A stretch of DNA of 64,000 bases, taken from assembly GCF_001432305.1 (NCBI RefSeq), contig NZ_KQ483358.1:3537134-3601133 (forward strand), read 5' to 3'. This DNA comes from Curvibacter sp. PAE-UM. Its GTDB lineage: Bacteria; Pseudomonadota; Gammaproteobacteria; Burkholderiales; Burkholderiaceae_C. Positions 27,116 through 35,991 of the stretch are shown here, piece by piece. The first letter of the stretch is position 1, and the number at the start of each line of letters is the position of its first letter. Both the position numbers and the translations under genes were made by a program. The notes below the pieces were generated by a model. It did no database searches, was not told the DNA's origin, and saw only the letters and a list, made by a program, of their open reading frames with translations.

Positions 27116-27541
27116 ATGTACCGTACCCTGCTCAAATCCAAGATCCACCGCGCCACCGTCACCGACTGCGAGCTGCACTACGAAGGCTCCTGCGCCATCG
27201 ACGAGAACCTGCTGGAAGCCGCCAACATGATGGAGAACGAACAGGTTCACATCTGGAACATCAACAACGGCGAACGTTTCATCACCTACGCCATCCGCGG
27301 CGAACGCGGCTCGGGCATCATCTCCGTCAACGGCTCCGCCCCGCGCCCCGCCGCCGTGGGCGACCTGCTGATCATCGCGGCCTTCGCCCAGGTGCCGGAA
27401 GCACAGTGCAAGGGCTTCGAACCCAAGCTGGTCTTCGTCAATGACCAGAACCGCATCAAGGAAGAACGCAGCCACATCCCGGTGCAGGAAGCCTCGCATG
27501 TACCTGTGCACGCCGATCACCACGGCGGCGACAGCGCCTGA
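27116..27541 (+). CDS. panD: Aspartate 1-decarboxylase
   Basis: 141 residues. The self-cleavage site is Gly-Ser in YEGSCAID, which yields the pyruvoyl cofactor. It makes beta-alanine for pantothenate. The C-terminus has a His-rich tail ([12 protein letters not shown]) longer than usual. It starts 13 bp after nadB, with GAGGAG upstream. Next to panB and panC apart from the inserted bioB. Confidence 0.96.
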   Translation: MYRTLLKSKIHRATVTDCELHYEGSCAIDENLLEAANMMENEQVHIWNINNGERFITYAIRGERGSGIISVNGSAPRPAAVGDLLIIAAFAQVPEAQCKGFEPKLVFVNDQNRIKEERSHIPVQEASHVPVHADHHGGDSA

Positions 27542-27556
27542 AGCAAGGAGTCCGAC

Positions 27557-28579
27557 ATGAGCATGACCACCGAACAAACCATCACCCTGCACCGCCCCAA
27601 GGCGGCCGCGCCCACGGCATCCAAGGCCGAACGCTGGAGCGTGGACGCCATCGAGGCCCTCTTCAAGCTGCCCTTCCCCGAGCTGCTGTTCCGCGCGCAG
27701 ACCGTGCACCGCGAGCACTTCGACCCGACGCAGGTCGAATTCGCCACCCTGCTGTCCGTCAAGACCGGCGGCTGCTCCGAAGACTGCGGCTACTGCCCGC
27801 AATCGGCCTCTTTCGAGACCGGCGTGAAAGCCTCCAAGCTCATGGAGCTGGAGGAAGTGCTGTTCGCCGCCCAGCGCGCCAAGGACGCCGGCGCCACACG
27901 CTTCTGCATGGGCGCGGCCTGGCGCGAGCCCAAGGACCGCGACATCGAAAAGGTGGCCGAGCTGGTGCGCGGCGTGAAGGACCTGGGCCTGGAGACCTGC
28001 GCCACCCTGGGCATGCTCAACGAAGGCCACGCCGAGCAGTTGGCCGAGGCCGGCCTGGACTTCTACAACCACAACCTGGACACCGCGCCTGATTTCTACG
28101 GCGACATCATCACCACACGCGTCTACCAGGACCGCCTGGACACGCTGGCGCGCGTGCGCGGCGCCGGTGTCAAGGTCTGCTCCGGCGGCATCGTCGGCAT
28201 GGGCGAGAACCACCGCCAGCGCGCCGGCCTGATCGCCGAGCTGGCCAACCTCAACCCCTATCCCGAATCCGTGCCCATCAACAACCTGGTGCGCGTGGAA
28301 GGCACGCCCCTGGCGAACCAGGCCCCGCTCGATCCCTTCGAGTTCGTGCGCATGATCGCCGTGGCCCGCATCACCATGCCCAAGGCACGCGTGCGCCTGT
28401 CGGCCGGCCGCCAGCAGATGGGCGAGGCCATCCAGGCACTTTGTTTCCTGGCCGGCGCCAATTCCATCTTCTACGGCGACAAGCTGCTGGTGACCGGCAA
28501 TCCGGACACCGAGGCCGACGTGCAGCTGCTGCAGCGCCTGGGCATGAGCCCGGCCCAGCAGCCGCCCGGCAAGACCTGA
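27557..28579 (+). CDS. bioB: Biotin synthase
   Basis: 340 residues: a radical SAM TIM barrel with [11 protein letters not shown] for the 4Fe-4S cluster, [12 protein letters not shown] for the 2Fe-2S/substrate region, and the Arg-containing [12 protein letters not shown] strand. It inserts sulfur into dethiobiotin. AAGGAG is upstream of the ATG. Other biotin genes are not in the window; it lies between panD and panB. Confidence 0.97.
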   Translation: MSMTTEQTITLHRPKAAAPTASKAERWSVDAIEALFKLPFPELLFRAQTVHREHFDPTQVEFATLLSVKTGGCSEDCGYCPQSASFETGVKASKLMELEEVLFAAQRAKDAGATRFCMGAAWREPKDRDIEKVAELVRGVKDLGLETCATLGMLNEGHAEQLAEAGLDFYNHNLDTAPDFYGDIITTRVYQDRLDTLARVRGAGVKVCSGGIVGMGENHRQRAGLIAELANLNPYPESVPINNLVRVEGTPLANQAPLDPFEFVRMIAVARITMPKARVRLSAGRQQMGEAIQALCFLAGANSIFYGDKLLVTGNPDTEADVQLLQRLGMSPAQQPPGKT

Positions 28580-28607
28580 CCCCACCCCGCGACTTCTGGA
28601 GACCACC

Positions 28608-29498
28608 GTGAGCGACCCGACCTCCACCCCCAACAGCGGCGCCTCCCCCTACGGCACCCTGCCGCCGGCCTCGGCGCCGGCCACACGCAAGCCCATCAGC
28701 CTGCCGCGCCTGCTGGAAATGCATGCGCGCGGCGAGAAGATCACCATGCTCACGGCCTACGACGCCACCTTCGCGGCCACGGCCGACGCGGCCGGCGTGG
28801 AGTGCATCCTGATCGGCGACTCGCTGGGCATGGTCTGCCAGGGCCTGAGCAGCACCGTGGGCGTGTCGCTGGAGACCATGCGCTACCACGTGGAGAGCGT
28901 CACGCGCGGCGTGCGCCGTGTGCAGGGCACGGCCTGGATCATCGGCGACATGCCCTACGGCACCTTCCATGAATCGAAGGAACAGGCCTTCCGCAACGCC
29001 GCCGTGCTCATGCAGGCCGGCGCCCACATGGTCAAGATCGAAGGCGGCGGCTGGACGGCCGAGATCGTGCGCTTCCTGGTGGAACGCGGCATTCCCGTCT
29101 GCGCCCACCTGGGCCTGACACCGCAGACCGTGCACGCCCTGGGCGGTTACCGTGTGCAGGGCCGCGGCGACGAAGCCGCCGCCACGCTCAAGCGCCACGC
29201 GCTGGAGTTGCAGGACGCCGGCGCCAGCCTGCTGGTGCTGGAGATGGTGCCTGCGGCCCTCTCGGCCGACATCACGAAGGCCATGCCCCACTGCGCCACC
29301 ATCGGCATCGGCGCCGGTGTGGACTGCGCGGGCCAGGTGCTGGTGCTGCACGACATGCTGGGCATGAACCTGGGCAAGATGGCCAAGTTCGTGCACAACT
29401 TCATGGCCGATGCCGGCAGTGTGCGCGGCGCCATGGAGGCCTATGTCAAAGCTGTGAAGGAAGGCACCTTCCCCGTGAACGCACAACACGCCTGGTGA
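28608..29498 (+). CDS. panB: 3-methyl-2-oxobutanoate hydroxymethyltransferase
   Basis: 296 residues, GTG start with GGAG upstream. TIM-barrel blocks [30 protein letters not shown] and VMIEGGGW-like [13 protein letters not shown] are all present, with metal ligands in GDSLG and KIEGG. It makes ketopantoate from ketoisovalerate using methylene-THF. The N-terminal extension of about 25 Ala/Pro/Ser-rich residues is probably disordered. panC follows 10 bp later. Confidence 0.96.
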   Translation: MSDPTSTPNSGASPYGTLPPASAPATRKPISLPRLLEMHARGEKITMLTAYDATFAATADAAGVECILIGDSLGMVCQGLSSTVGVSLETMRYHVESVTRGVRRVQGTAWIIGDMPYGTFHESKEQAFRNAAVLMQAGAHMVKIEGGGWTAEIVRFLVERGIPVCAHLGLTPQTVHALGGYRVQGRGDEAAATLKRHALELQDAGASLLVLEMVPAALSADITKAMPHCATIGIGAGVDCAGQVLVLHDMLGMNLGKMAKFVHNFMADAGSVRGAMEAYVKAVKEGTFPVNAQHAW

Positions 29499-29508
29499 AG
29501 ACGCAGCG

Positions 29509-30348
29509 ATGAAAGTCATCCACACCATCACTGAGCTGCGCGCGCACCTCGCCAATTTCAAGCGCCCGGCCTTCGTGCCCACCATGGGCAACCTGCACGA
29601 GGGCCACATCGCCCTGGTCAAGCAGGCCAAGCCCCTGGGCGATGTCACGGTGGTCAGCATCTTCGTGAACCGCCTGCAGTTCCTGCCGCACGAGGACTTC
29701 GGCACCTACCCGCGCACGCTGGAGGCCGATTGCGCCAAGCTCGAAGCCGCCGGCTGCGACGTGGTCTTCGCCCCCAGCGAGGCCGAGCTCTACCCCGAGC
29801 CGCAGGGCTACAAGGTGACACCGCCCACGGAACTCGCCGACATCCTGGAAGGCCACTTCCGCCCCGGCTTCTTCACCGGCGTGTGCACCGTGGTGCTCAA
29901 GCTCTTCAACATCGTGCAGCCGCGCGTGGCCCTGTTCGGCGCCAAGGACTACCAGCAGCAGATGGTGATCCGCCGCATGGTGGCCCAGCTGGCCCTGCCC
30001 ATCGAGATCGTGACCGGGGCGACGCTGCGCGCCGAGGACGGCCTGGCCCTGTCCTCGCGCAACGGCTACCTGAGCGCATCGGAACGCGCCGAGGCCGTGC
30101 AGCTCTCGCGCACCCTCAAGAGCATGATCGCGATGCTGCGCGCGGGCGAACACAACATCGCCGCCATCGAACAGCATGCCATGCACACCCTGGCCGACCG
30201 CCACTGGAAACCCGACTACCTGACCGTGCGCCGCCGCCACGACCTGCAGCCACCGCAGGCCAGCGATCTGGTTCACCCCGACACCCTCGTCGTCCTAGGC
30301 GCCGCCCGCCTGGGCACCACCCGGCTCATTGACAATTTCGAGGTGTGA
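29509..30348 (+). CDS. panC: Pantothenate synthetase
   Basis: 279 residues: the nucleotidyl-transferase fold with [27 protein letters not shown] and [11 protein letters not shown]. It joins pantoate and beta-alanine with ATP. Last gene of the vitamin cluster. The [13 protein letters not shown] block carries Arg and Leu where many homologues have Pro and Gly, probably a lineage feature rather than a defect. Confidence 0.95.
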   Translation: MKVIHTITELRAHLANFKRPAFVPTMGNLHEGHIALVKQAKPLGDVTVVSIFVNRLQFLPHEDFGTYPRTLEADCAKLEAAGCDVVFAPSEAELYPEPQGYKVTPPTELADILEGHFRPGFFTGVCTVVLKLFNIVQPRVALFGAKDYQQQMVIRRMVAQLALPIEIVTGATLRAEDGLALSSRNGYLSASERAEAVQLSRTLKSMIAMLRAGEHNIAAIEQHAMHTLADRHWKPDYLTVRRRHDLQPPQASDLVHPDTLVVLGAARLGTTRLIDNFEV

Positions 30349-30441
30349 GCATCGAGCTTTCGGCACAGGATGTGTGAAAGCCGGGATGCAAGCGTGCGGC
30401 TTGTCCTGTTCGAAAAAACGGCTTTGAGTTTGCCTCGTCCC

Positions 30442-30447
30442 TATAAT
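30442..30447 (+). promoter_or_regulatory. Consensus -10 of the EF-hand/M23 gene
   Basis: A perfect TATAAT in CCTATAATCGCC, 27 nt before ATG 30475; the -35 is weak. It argues that the start at 30475, not the upstream in-frame ATG at 30370, is used. Confidence 0.5.
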
Positions 30448-30474
30448 CGCCGGCACTACGGCAAGGGATATGGC

Positions 30475-31686
30475 ATGCATCGTCTCGAAGGTTCTTTGAT
30501 GGTCTTCGGCAACAGTCATGCCGAGGCTACACGCGCCCCTGGGCGAAGCCAGGGTTCATCTCCCTGGTTCTTGCACATCTTCCTGTGCGCCATCCTTTTA
30601 CTTGCGTTCGCCGTGTCTGCGCCACTGAATGTGCAGGCGCAGACAAGATCTGCCGAAGAGGATAAAGCCGCCGGTCCAGGCAATCGCGGCCGGATCGGAA
30701 TGAAACAAATGAAACGCGCCTCCAGGGACTTCGACCATATCGATGAGGATAACGACGGAAAAATCAGCCTGGGTGAGTGGCGGCGGCGTGGCAACTTTGA
30801 ATCGCTCGACAAAGATGGGGATGGCTACCTCTCGGAAGATGAAATGAGCCGCATCTATTTTGCGGGGCGACGAGGCAAGCTACTGCAACCCATTGTGCCG
30901 GGCGCGACGCCTGAAATGGACAGTTCCGTACAAACCGACCGGGTTGCAGTGTCAAAGCTGGACAGCGAAACCTATTGCAGCGTTACACGCGAACCGAGAT
31001 GCGGCGTGGTGGCATCAGCCGATCGGGGGCTTCGGGAGACAGGAATCGGCCCCATGTTCCCGAAACATGCCAACTGCCTCGGCATTGATGATTACTATGC
31101 GATGAGTTACTCGCACAAGCGGAACAGTGCCACCGTGGTTCACGGTGGAATGGACATCCCTGCACCGCAGGGAACCCCGATCCTCGCAGTCGCCGCTGGT
31201 ACGGTCGTTGGTAAATTCCCAGGCAAGAATTCTCAGCGCGGCATCGAAATCGTCCTGCGCCACAGCCCCGAAGACACGGGCCGCCCCTTCTGGATATACA
31301 CCCAATACGCACACCTGTCTGAAATGCCGGTTCATGTGGTTGGGCAGCGCGTGCGAAGAGGCGAGGTCATTGGATTGACTGGCAGCACCGGTATCGATGC
31401 GTCTTCAAAAGCCGAAAGCACACATAGAAGACCAGCGATCCACTTTGCGGCCTGGTTCAGCCTTCGACGCGAATTCGCCGAAGAAGATGGTGTGATCATC
31501 CCCGTCGAAAGCCAATGGATGGATCCCAACGCCATGTACCGCAATGGCCTTCCCTATGATTCAAGATCGCTGAGCGCATTGCCCGAAGGAGAAAAATTCG
31601 TCTCCATACCGGTCATGTTCATTGACGGGACGACGCAACCGGCTGATACAAAATTGATATGGCCCTACACCTGTGCGCGACAATGA
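30475..31686 (+). CDS. Secreted EF-hand plus M23 (LytM-like) protein, probably non-catalytic
   Basis: 403 residues. The N-terminus has a hydrophobic signal segment (WFLHIFLCAILLLAFAVSA) ending at VQAQ. Two EF-hand loops follow (DEDNDGKISLGE, about residue 89, and DKDGDGYLSEDE), then an M23 domain. Zinc ligands His223 and Asp227 (HGGMD), His280 (YAHLS) and His323 are present, but the first His of the usual HLHF motif is Ala (PAIHF, Ala321). In LytM-type enzymes that His is catalytic, so this may be a binding or regulatory protein. Base composition is lower in G+C than in the panC and ald genes around it. Confidence 0.82.
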   Translation: MHRLEGSLMVFGNSHAEATRAPGRSQGSSPWFLHIFLCAILLLAFAVSAPLNVQAQTRSAEEDKAAGPGNRGRIGMKQMKRASRDFDHIDEDNDGKISLGEWRRRGNFESLDKDGDGYLSEDEMSRIYFAGRRGKLLQPIVPGATPEMDSSVQTDRVAVSKLDSETYCSVTREPRCGVVASADRGLRETGIGPMFPKHANCLGIDDYYAMSYSHKRNSATVVHGGMDIPAPQGTPILAVAAGTVVGKFPGKNSQRGIEIVLRHSPEDTGRPFWIYTQYAHLSEMPVHVVGQRVRRGEVIGLTGSTGIDASSKAESTHRRPAIHFAAWFSLRREFAEEDGVIIPVESQWMDPNAMYRNGLPYDSRSLSALPEGEKFVSIPVMFIDGTTQPADTKLIWPYTCARQ

Positions 31687-31750
31687 TCCTGCTGACTTGC
31701 ATCAAACACAGTTGCTTCGAGCGCGTATCGAAAAGCAAATAAGCCGCATC

Positions 31751-32866
31751 ATGCAGATCGGCGTCCCAAAAGAAATCAAGAACCACGAATACCGCGTCGG
31801 CCTGACGCCGGCCAGCGTGCGCGAGCTGTGCGCGCACGGGCACAGCGTGCTGGTGCAGAGCGGCGCCGGGGCGGCCATCGGCCTCGCCGACGCGGACTAC
31901 CGCGCCGCCGGCGCCACGCTGGCCCCCGACGCCGCCACGGTGTTTGCGCAGGCGGAGATGATCGTCAAGGTCAAGGAGCCGCAGCCTTCCGAAGTGGCCC
32001 TGCTGCGCCCGGAGCAGATCCTCTACACCTACCTGCACCTGGCGCCGGACCCGGCGCTGGCTGCCGCCCTCATCAAGACCGGCGCGATCTGCATCGCCTA
32101 CGAGACCATCACCGGCCCGGGCCACACCCTGCCCCTGCTGGCCCCCATGAGCGAGGTGGCCGGACGCATGGCGGTGCAAGTCGGCGCCCACTGGCTGGAG
32201 AAGTCGCAGGGCGGCATGGGCGTGCTGCTGGGCGGCGTGCCGGGCGTGGCGGCGGCGCACGTGGTGATCCTCGGGGCCGGCACGGTGGGCGCCAACGCCG
32301 TGCAGATCGCCGTGGGTATGGGCGCGCGTGTCACCGTGCTCAACCGCAGCGTGGACAAGCTGCGCGCGCTGGACCACCAGTACGGCAACCGCATCCACAC
32401 CCTGCTGGCCAGCACGCACAACATCGAACAGGCCGTGCTGGACGCCGACCTCGTCATCGGCAGCGCGCTGGTGGCTGGTGCATCCGCACCGAAGCTGGTG
32501 AGTCGGGCGCTGGTGAGCCGCATGAAAAAGGGCTCGGTGGTCGTGGACGTGGCCATCGACCAGGGCGGCTGCTTCGAGACCTCACACCCCACCACACACG
32601 CCGAGCCGACCTACCTGGTGGACGGCGTGGTGCACTACTGCGTGGCGAATATGCCGGGCAATGTGGCGCGCACCTCCACCTTCGCGCTCAACAACGCCAC
32701 GCTGCCGCATGCGCTGGCCCTGGCGAAGCAGGGCTGGCAGCAGGCCATGCGGGCCGACCCGCACCTGCGCCACGGCCTGAACGTGGCCCGGGGCCAGCTC
32801 ACGCACGCCGCCGTGGCCCAGGCGTTGGGCCTGGCCTGCGTGCCGGCCGAACAGTTGCTGGGCTGA
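31751..32866 (+). CDS. ald: Alanine dehydrogenase
   Basis: 371 residues starting [20 protein letters not shown]. It has the Rossmann motif GAGTVGANA, catalytic-site blocks KVKEPQ and the His in LHLAPD, and [23 protein letters not shown]-dependent interconversion of alanine and pyruvate plus ammonia. The 64-bp upstream gap has the sequence CTGACTTGCATCAA, one perfect half of an FNR-type box with a poor other half. Confidence 0.95.
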   Translation: MQIGVPKEIKNHEYRVGLTPASVRELCAHGHSVLVQSGAGAAIGLADADYRAAGATLAPDAATVFAQAEMIVKVKEPQPSEVALLRPEQILYTYLHLAPDPALAAALIKTGAICIAYETITGPGHTLPLLAPMSEVAGRMAVQVGAHWLEKSQGGMGVLLGGVPGVAAAHVVILGAGTVGANAVQIAVGMGARVTVLNRSVDKLRALDHQYGNRIHTLLASTHNIEQAVLDADLVIGSALVAGASAPKLVSRALVSRMKKGSVVVDVAIDQGGCFETSHPTTHAEPTYLVDGVVHYCVANMPGNVARTSTFALNNATLPHALALAKQGWQQAMRADPHLRHGLNVARGQLTHAAVAQALGLACVPAEQLLG

Positions 32867-32875
32867 GCCCCCTCC

Positions 32876-33853
32876 TCAGGGCTTGCCGCCGGCAGCAGCT
32901 TCCTGCAGGAACGTGCGCACCGGAACCAGCGTGGCCGCCGGGTCTTCCTCCTGCGGCACGTGGCCTAGTTGCTCGAACATCACCAGCTTGGCGCCAGCGA
33001 TGTCGGCCGCAAAACGCTGCGCATAGGCCGGCGGGATCAGCCGGTCCTGCCCGCCCCAGAGGATGAGCGTGGGCAGCTTCAGGGTCTTGATGTCCCGCTC
33101 GCGCCCCGAGTCCATCTGGGCCAGGCGCTGTTGCAGCGCCGCGCCCAGCGCCTGCCGGTTGCCCGTGCGTCGCGCCATGTCGGTGTACAGGGCGACCAGC
33201 TCGGGTTGGACGCGCGAGGGATCGCCATAGACATTGCGTATCGAATGCGCCATCAGACCCGGCGGCAGGATGTTGGCCATGATGCTGCGCAGCGCCGGTG
33301 TGCCGGCGATGCGGAAACCCAGCGGCACCGACCGGGATGCGATGGGGTAACCCGCCGAGTCCACCAGAATCAGTCGGTCCACGCGTTGCGGGTGGGCATG
33401 GGCCACCGTCCAGGCCACATCGCCGCCCAGGGAATTGCCGCCGATGACAAAACGCTGCACGCCCAGCTTGTCCATCAGCGCGCCGACGAAACGCACGTAG
33501 ACGTCCCGCGTGTAGTCGTTGTTGGCGTTCGGCCCGGTCAGGCCGAAACCCGGCAGGTCGAAGCGGATCACACGACGCGTCTTCTTCAACTCGCTGGCCC
33601 AACCCTCCCAGGTGTGCAGGCTCGCCGAAGTGCCGTGCACCAGCACGATGGGCAGCGGGTCTGCACGCGGGCCTTCGTCGCGCACATGCACCTGCAGGCT
33701 GTCCACATCGATGAACTGCGAAGGCGGCGGGGCCCAGCGGGCCTTGAGTTGCTCCACAGGAATATCCGGCGCCCAGGACCAGGCGATGAAGGCCCCCACC
33801 AGCAGGGCGAAGGCCAGGACGATGTAAGCCAGGATGCGCAGGATGAGTTTCAT
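32876..33853 (-). CDS. Membrane-anchored alpha/beta hydrolase
   Basis: 325 residues: an N-terminal hydrophobic anchor or signal (ILRILAYIVLAFALLVGAFIAW), then an alpha/beta fold with the oxyanion loop LVHGTSASLHTW, the nucleophile elbow GNSLGG, an acidic residue near WGGQDRLIPP, and the catalytic His in LGHVPQEEDP. Substrate unknown. It converges on ald with a 9-bp gap and is downstream of the DUF488 pair. Confidence 0.88.
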   Translation of the reverse strand: MKLILRILAYIVLAFALLVGAFIAWSWAPDIPVEQLKARWAPPPSQFIDVDSLQVHVRDEGPRADPLPIVLVHGTSASLHTWEGWASELKKTRRVIRFDLPGFGLTGPNANNDYTRDVYVRFVGALMDKLGVQRFVIGGNSLGGDVAWTVAHAHPQRVDRLILVDSAGYPIASRSVPLGFRIAGTPALRSIMANILPPGLMAHSIRNVYGDPSRVQPELVALYTDMARRTGNRQALGAALQQRLAQMDSGRERDIKTLKLPTLILWGGQDRLIPPAYAQRFAADIAGAKLVMFEQLGHVPQEEDPAATLVPVRTFLQEAAAGGKP

Positions 33854-33911
33854 GGGGAGTGTCGAGGTAGTGGGCTGGGGGCAGTCTAGCCCCCGCGCGC
33901 CCTCCCCGCTG

Positions 33912-34103
33912 TCAAGCACCGGACAGGTTCTTGAAGATATGCCGCGCCAGCGCCCGCCAGAAATCAGCCCCCGAGTGCTCGCTGGCCAGGCGCGACACAT
34001 CCCCATAGCCCTTGTGCAGGATGATGCCGATGATCAGCACCAGCAGCGCGATGGCCACGATCTGCAGCACGGTCTTGAAGATCGCGTCGGCGCGTGCGCT
34101 CAT
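33912..34103 (-). CDS. Small single-helix membrane protein
   Basis: 63 residues with one long hydrophobic helix (VLQIVAIALLVLIIGIIL) and a basic-aromatic C-terminus (DFWRALARHIFKNLSG). Its ATG overlaps the stop of the DUF488 gene (ATGA at 34100-34103), which supports it as a real second gene in that operon. Not recognised beyond that. Confidence 0.65.
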   Translation of the reverse strand: MSARADAIFKTVLQIVAIALLVLIIGIILHKGYGDVSRLASEHSGADFWRALARHIFKNLSGA

Positions 34104-34489
34104 GGTGCCACCCGCGCGCCGTGTTCAGCCAGCAGCTCGCGCAGCACCGAGCGGTGGCAGTGCGCCTCGTCCTCGCAATAACAGCCCACCGAGAAATGGC
34201 TCTGCTGCGAGAGCGTGGCCAGCAGGCTCAGCGCGTGGCTGGCCTCGGGTGCGGCCATCTCCTTGCGGTAACGCTGGGTGAAGGCCTTCCACTGCGCAGG
34301 GGTCTCGGCCTCCTGCCCCAGCTTCATGGTCTCCACGCTGGGTGCCAGATTGGGGAACCAGACGTCGTACCAGTTCTGGCGCGCGAACTCGGCCTTGGGC
34401 ACACCCCGTGGCGGGCGGCGCACCGTGCCGATGCGTGTGCCTTCATCGGGCAAGCGCGGGTTGCCTAGGCGGACGATGTGGACGGTCAT
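34100..34489 (-). CDS. DUF488 family protein
   Basis: 129 residues with the DUF488 signature: IGTVRRPPRGVP near the N-terminus and GCYCEDEAHCHRSVLRELL at the C-terminus, where the Cys and His residues are conserved. Start ATG 34489 has AGGAG upstream. Function not established. It is the first gene after the cassette region, reading away from it. Confidence 0.88.
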   Translation of the reverse strand: MTVHIVRLGNPRLPDEGTRIGTVRRPPRGVPKAEFARQNWYDVWFPNLAPSVETMKLGQEAETPAQWKAFTQRYRKEMAAPEASHALSLLATLSQQSHFSVGCYCEDEAHCHRSVLRELLAEHGARVAP

Positions 34490-34756
34490 GACTTGGCTCC
34501 TTCCATGATTCCTTGCAACAGGTACAGCGCAGGCATTCGATCAACCGCAGGATGGAGTTGCAGTGAGTCGTCGTGCAGACCTTCGTCGCGCCGGCAAGCC
34601 TGGGGACCCTCGACATGCACAAAGCGAGAAGGCGGCCCTGGCTACTGCAGATGTTCAGCAGCCGCTTGTATTGATTGGCGCACCGGTGACGCAGATTCCA
34701 TGTCGGCACGGGACTACACAGATCCCACCTCAGATGCCGGATATACGACTGCAGGC
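34490..34756. other. Stretch without a convincing gene
   Basis: About 270 bp between the DUF488 gene and the degenerate attC-like site. Short ORFs exist on both strands (for example 34563-34799 +, 78 codons) but have no ribosome binding site worth noting and unremarkable composition. It may be a decayed cassette. Confidence 0.4.
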
Positions 34757-34831
34757 GCTTTACCCAATGGTCCCCACTCGATCAGTTTCTTGCGCTTGAG
34801 GGGGAGTCCATATATGAAAGGTTAGGTGTCA
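34757..34831 (-). repeat. attC-like site 2 (degenerate on one side)
   Basis: On the minus strand the site begins with TGACACCTAAC (34831 to 34821), the exact 11-base complement of the start of the upstream cassette (GTTAGGTGTCA at 35287 to 35277), as expected for the two core sites of one cassette. An imperfect stem (TGGACTCCCC against GGGGACCA) follows. The far core reads GTAAAGC instead of GTTRRRY, one mismatch. Confidence 0.55.
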
Positions 34832-34837
34832 TTGCCC

Positions 34838-35275
34838 CTATCGCGAATGCGGCTGCAAGTAATATGTGCGCCGAATAGTCTCAACCTCCATGCACGCAAT
34901 CGCATGAAACGAATTTAAGCCAGTCCCTTGGGCCATTTTTTCGCCAGCGTACGTGCAATGAGCATCTCTGAACTGAATCCAAGCACGCTGTGCTCTGACG
35001 AGATTCTGTTCTTCATGCAATTGACCATGCGACTTCAACTGCTTCCTTGCGGCGCTATAAACAACGTTCAATTGATCGTCCGCAAGCTTATAGAACTCGC
35101 TTGCGCACTGAACAGCTGTAGCCTCGGGACACACCCTAACCGGAATCGGTGCGTCTCGAATGTCACGCAACAACTCCGGTGGGAAAGCGAGCGGCTCTCC
35201 GGCCGCCAACACACCGGCACTGAGACTGACCGATATCAAGAACACTGCGGCTCGCAAAACGTCGGAAACTGACAT
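34838..35275 (-). CDS. LprI-type (DUF1311) periplasmic protein in an integron-like cassette
   Basis: 145 residues: a signal peptide (LRAAVFLISVSLSAGVLAAG) and a DUF1311/LprI-like domain with helix pattern KLADDQLNVVYSAARKQLK and RAQRAWIQFRDAHCTYAG, with four Cys in the mature part. The family includes lysozyme inhibitors. The ATG is 12 nt inside the cassette core GTTAGGTGTCA, the usual cassette layout (core site, short leader, gene, attC). The gene is lower in G+C than the chromosome around it. Confidence 0.75.
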   Translation of the reverse strand: MSVSDVLRAAVFLISVSLSAGVLAAGEPLAFPPELLRDIRDAPIPVRVCPEATAVQCASEFYKLADDQLNVVYSAARKQLKSHGQLHEEQNLVRAQRAWIQFRDAHCTYAGEKMAQGTGLNSFHAIACMEVETIRRTYYLQPHSR

Positions 35276-35279
35276 GTGA

Positions 35280-35356
35280 CACCTAACGTCGGAGCGCACT
35301 GGACGCCGCAAGCGCGAAGCGCTGGAGGCGGTCCGCGTGCCGCGAAATGTTAGAGC
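35280..35356 (-). repeat. attC-like site 1
   Basis: On the minus strand: GCTCTAAC, then two imperfectly complementary arms (GCACGCGGACCGCC and GGCGTCCAGTGCGC, with unpaired bases), an internal hairpin AGCGC/GCGCT, and GTTAGGTG. The outer 7-mers match the inverse core RYYYAAC and core GTTRRRY of integron attC sites. Length 77 bp, within the known range. It lies exactly between the two small genes. Confidence 0.65.
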
Positions 35357-35422
35357 GCATTGCCGATAGCAACATCGCCAGGCTGGAGGGAAACAATTCA
35401 ACTAAAGGGACCCACATAGCCG

Positions 35423-35677
35423 TCATTTGGACGCTCCTGGAACGAAGCCACCCCAACCGGTTTGAACAATTGAAAACTCAATTGTTCTCGTTTGATCTGG
35501 CAATACAACATCGGCAACCAACATCCAGTTTTTTCCAGAGATCTCCGGCCGATTCACAACGCGAATGGAATATGTGTGTCCGTCAGGCCCCTGAAAAGTC
35601 GGCAACGTTGCGACCATGTGCGCCAGCGCCTTTGCGGCGATTTCACCGACGGCTATGAGTTCTTCTTCGGGAGTCAT
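35423..35677 (-). CDS. Unknown 84-residue cassette protein
   Basis: 84 residues, MTPEEELIAVGEIAAKALAH onward, mixed alpha/beta by eye, no signal or membrane segment. It lies in a cassette-like unit: on the minus strand the core GTTAGAG (35694 to 35688) is followed by GGCATTGTC and the ATG, so AGAGGG of the core can serve as ribosome binding site. attC-like site 1 follows the gene. No recognised family. Confidence 0.6.
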   Translation of the reverse strand: MTPEEELIAVGEIAAKALAHMVATLPTFQGPDGHTYSIRVVNRPEISGKNWMLVADVVLPDQTRTIEFSIVQTGWGGFVPGASK

Positions 35678-35687
35678 GACAATGCCC

Positions 35688-35694
35688 TCTAACT
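35688..35694 (-). repeat. Cassette core site GTTAGAG
   Basis: GTTAGAG on the minus strand, complementary to the CTCTAAC that opens attC-like site 1 at 35355-35349. It marks the left (5') boundary of the cassette carrying the 84-residue protein. No second arm of an attC or a recognisable attI lies directly upstream. Confidence 0.5.
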
Positions 35695-35713
35695 AGATAT
35701 AGACCGCAAAAGT

Positions 35714-35860
35714 GCGGAATAACATGGCCGAGTGTTCATCGTGTGCGCATCCCCTGATGCAGCTAAGTGCTTGTTTTGCAAGAGCATTATCCATGCGGGC
35801 AGGCAGCCGGCAAGCCATTAACAAACCGTGAAACCCGGCAAAACCGCGGAATAACATGGC
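35714..35860. repeat. 15-bp direct repeat pair beside the cassettes
   Basis: GCGGAATAACATGGC occurs at 35714-35728 and 35846-35860, 132 bp apart; each is preceded by a related G+C stem (CCGCAAAAGTGCGG, CCGGCAAAACCGCGG). The whole stretch 35695-35991 holds no convincing gene. It may be the attachment side of the array or the remains of an insertion. Confidence 0.5.
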
Positions 35861-35991
35861 AGCGCCACGGAGCCTGCGGCGTCAGCGGCACTGCAAGTTC
35901 TTGATTTCATTCGGTGTTTTCGTGGATCTGCTGCTGCGGGCGCATGAACAGATCCGACCAACCCCGCAAGCAGGCTAAAAGGAATGCAGCT

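Noticed and set aside
29642-29700. panC block [13 protein letters not shown] as a possible damaging change
   Set aside because: The substituted Arg and Leu look like a lineage-specific form seen in related bacteria; the rest of the active site is intact.
34478-34825. 115- and 78-codon + strand ORFs near the cassettes
   Set aside because: No start signal, no recognisable family, and one of them crosses the attC-like site.
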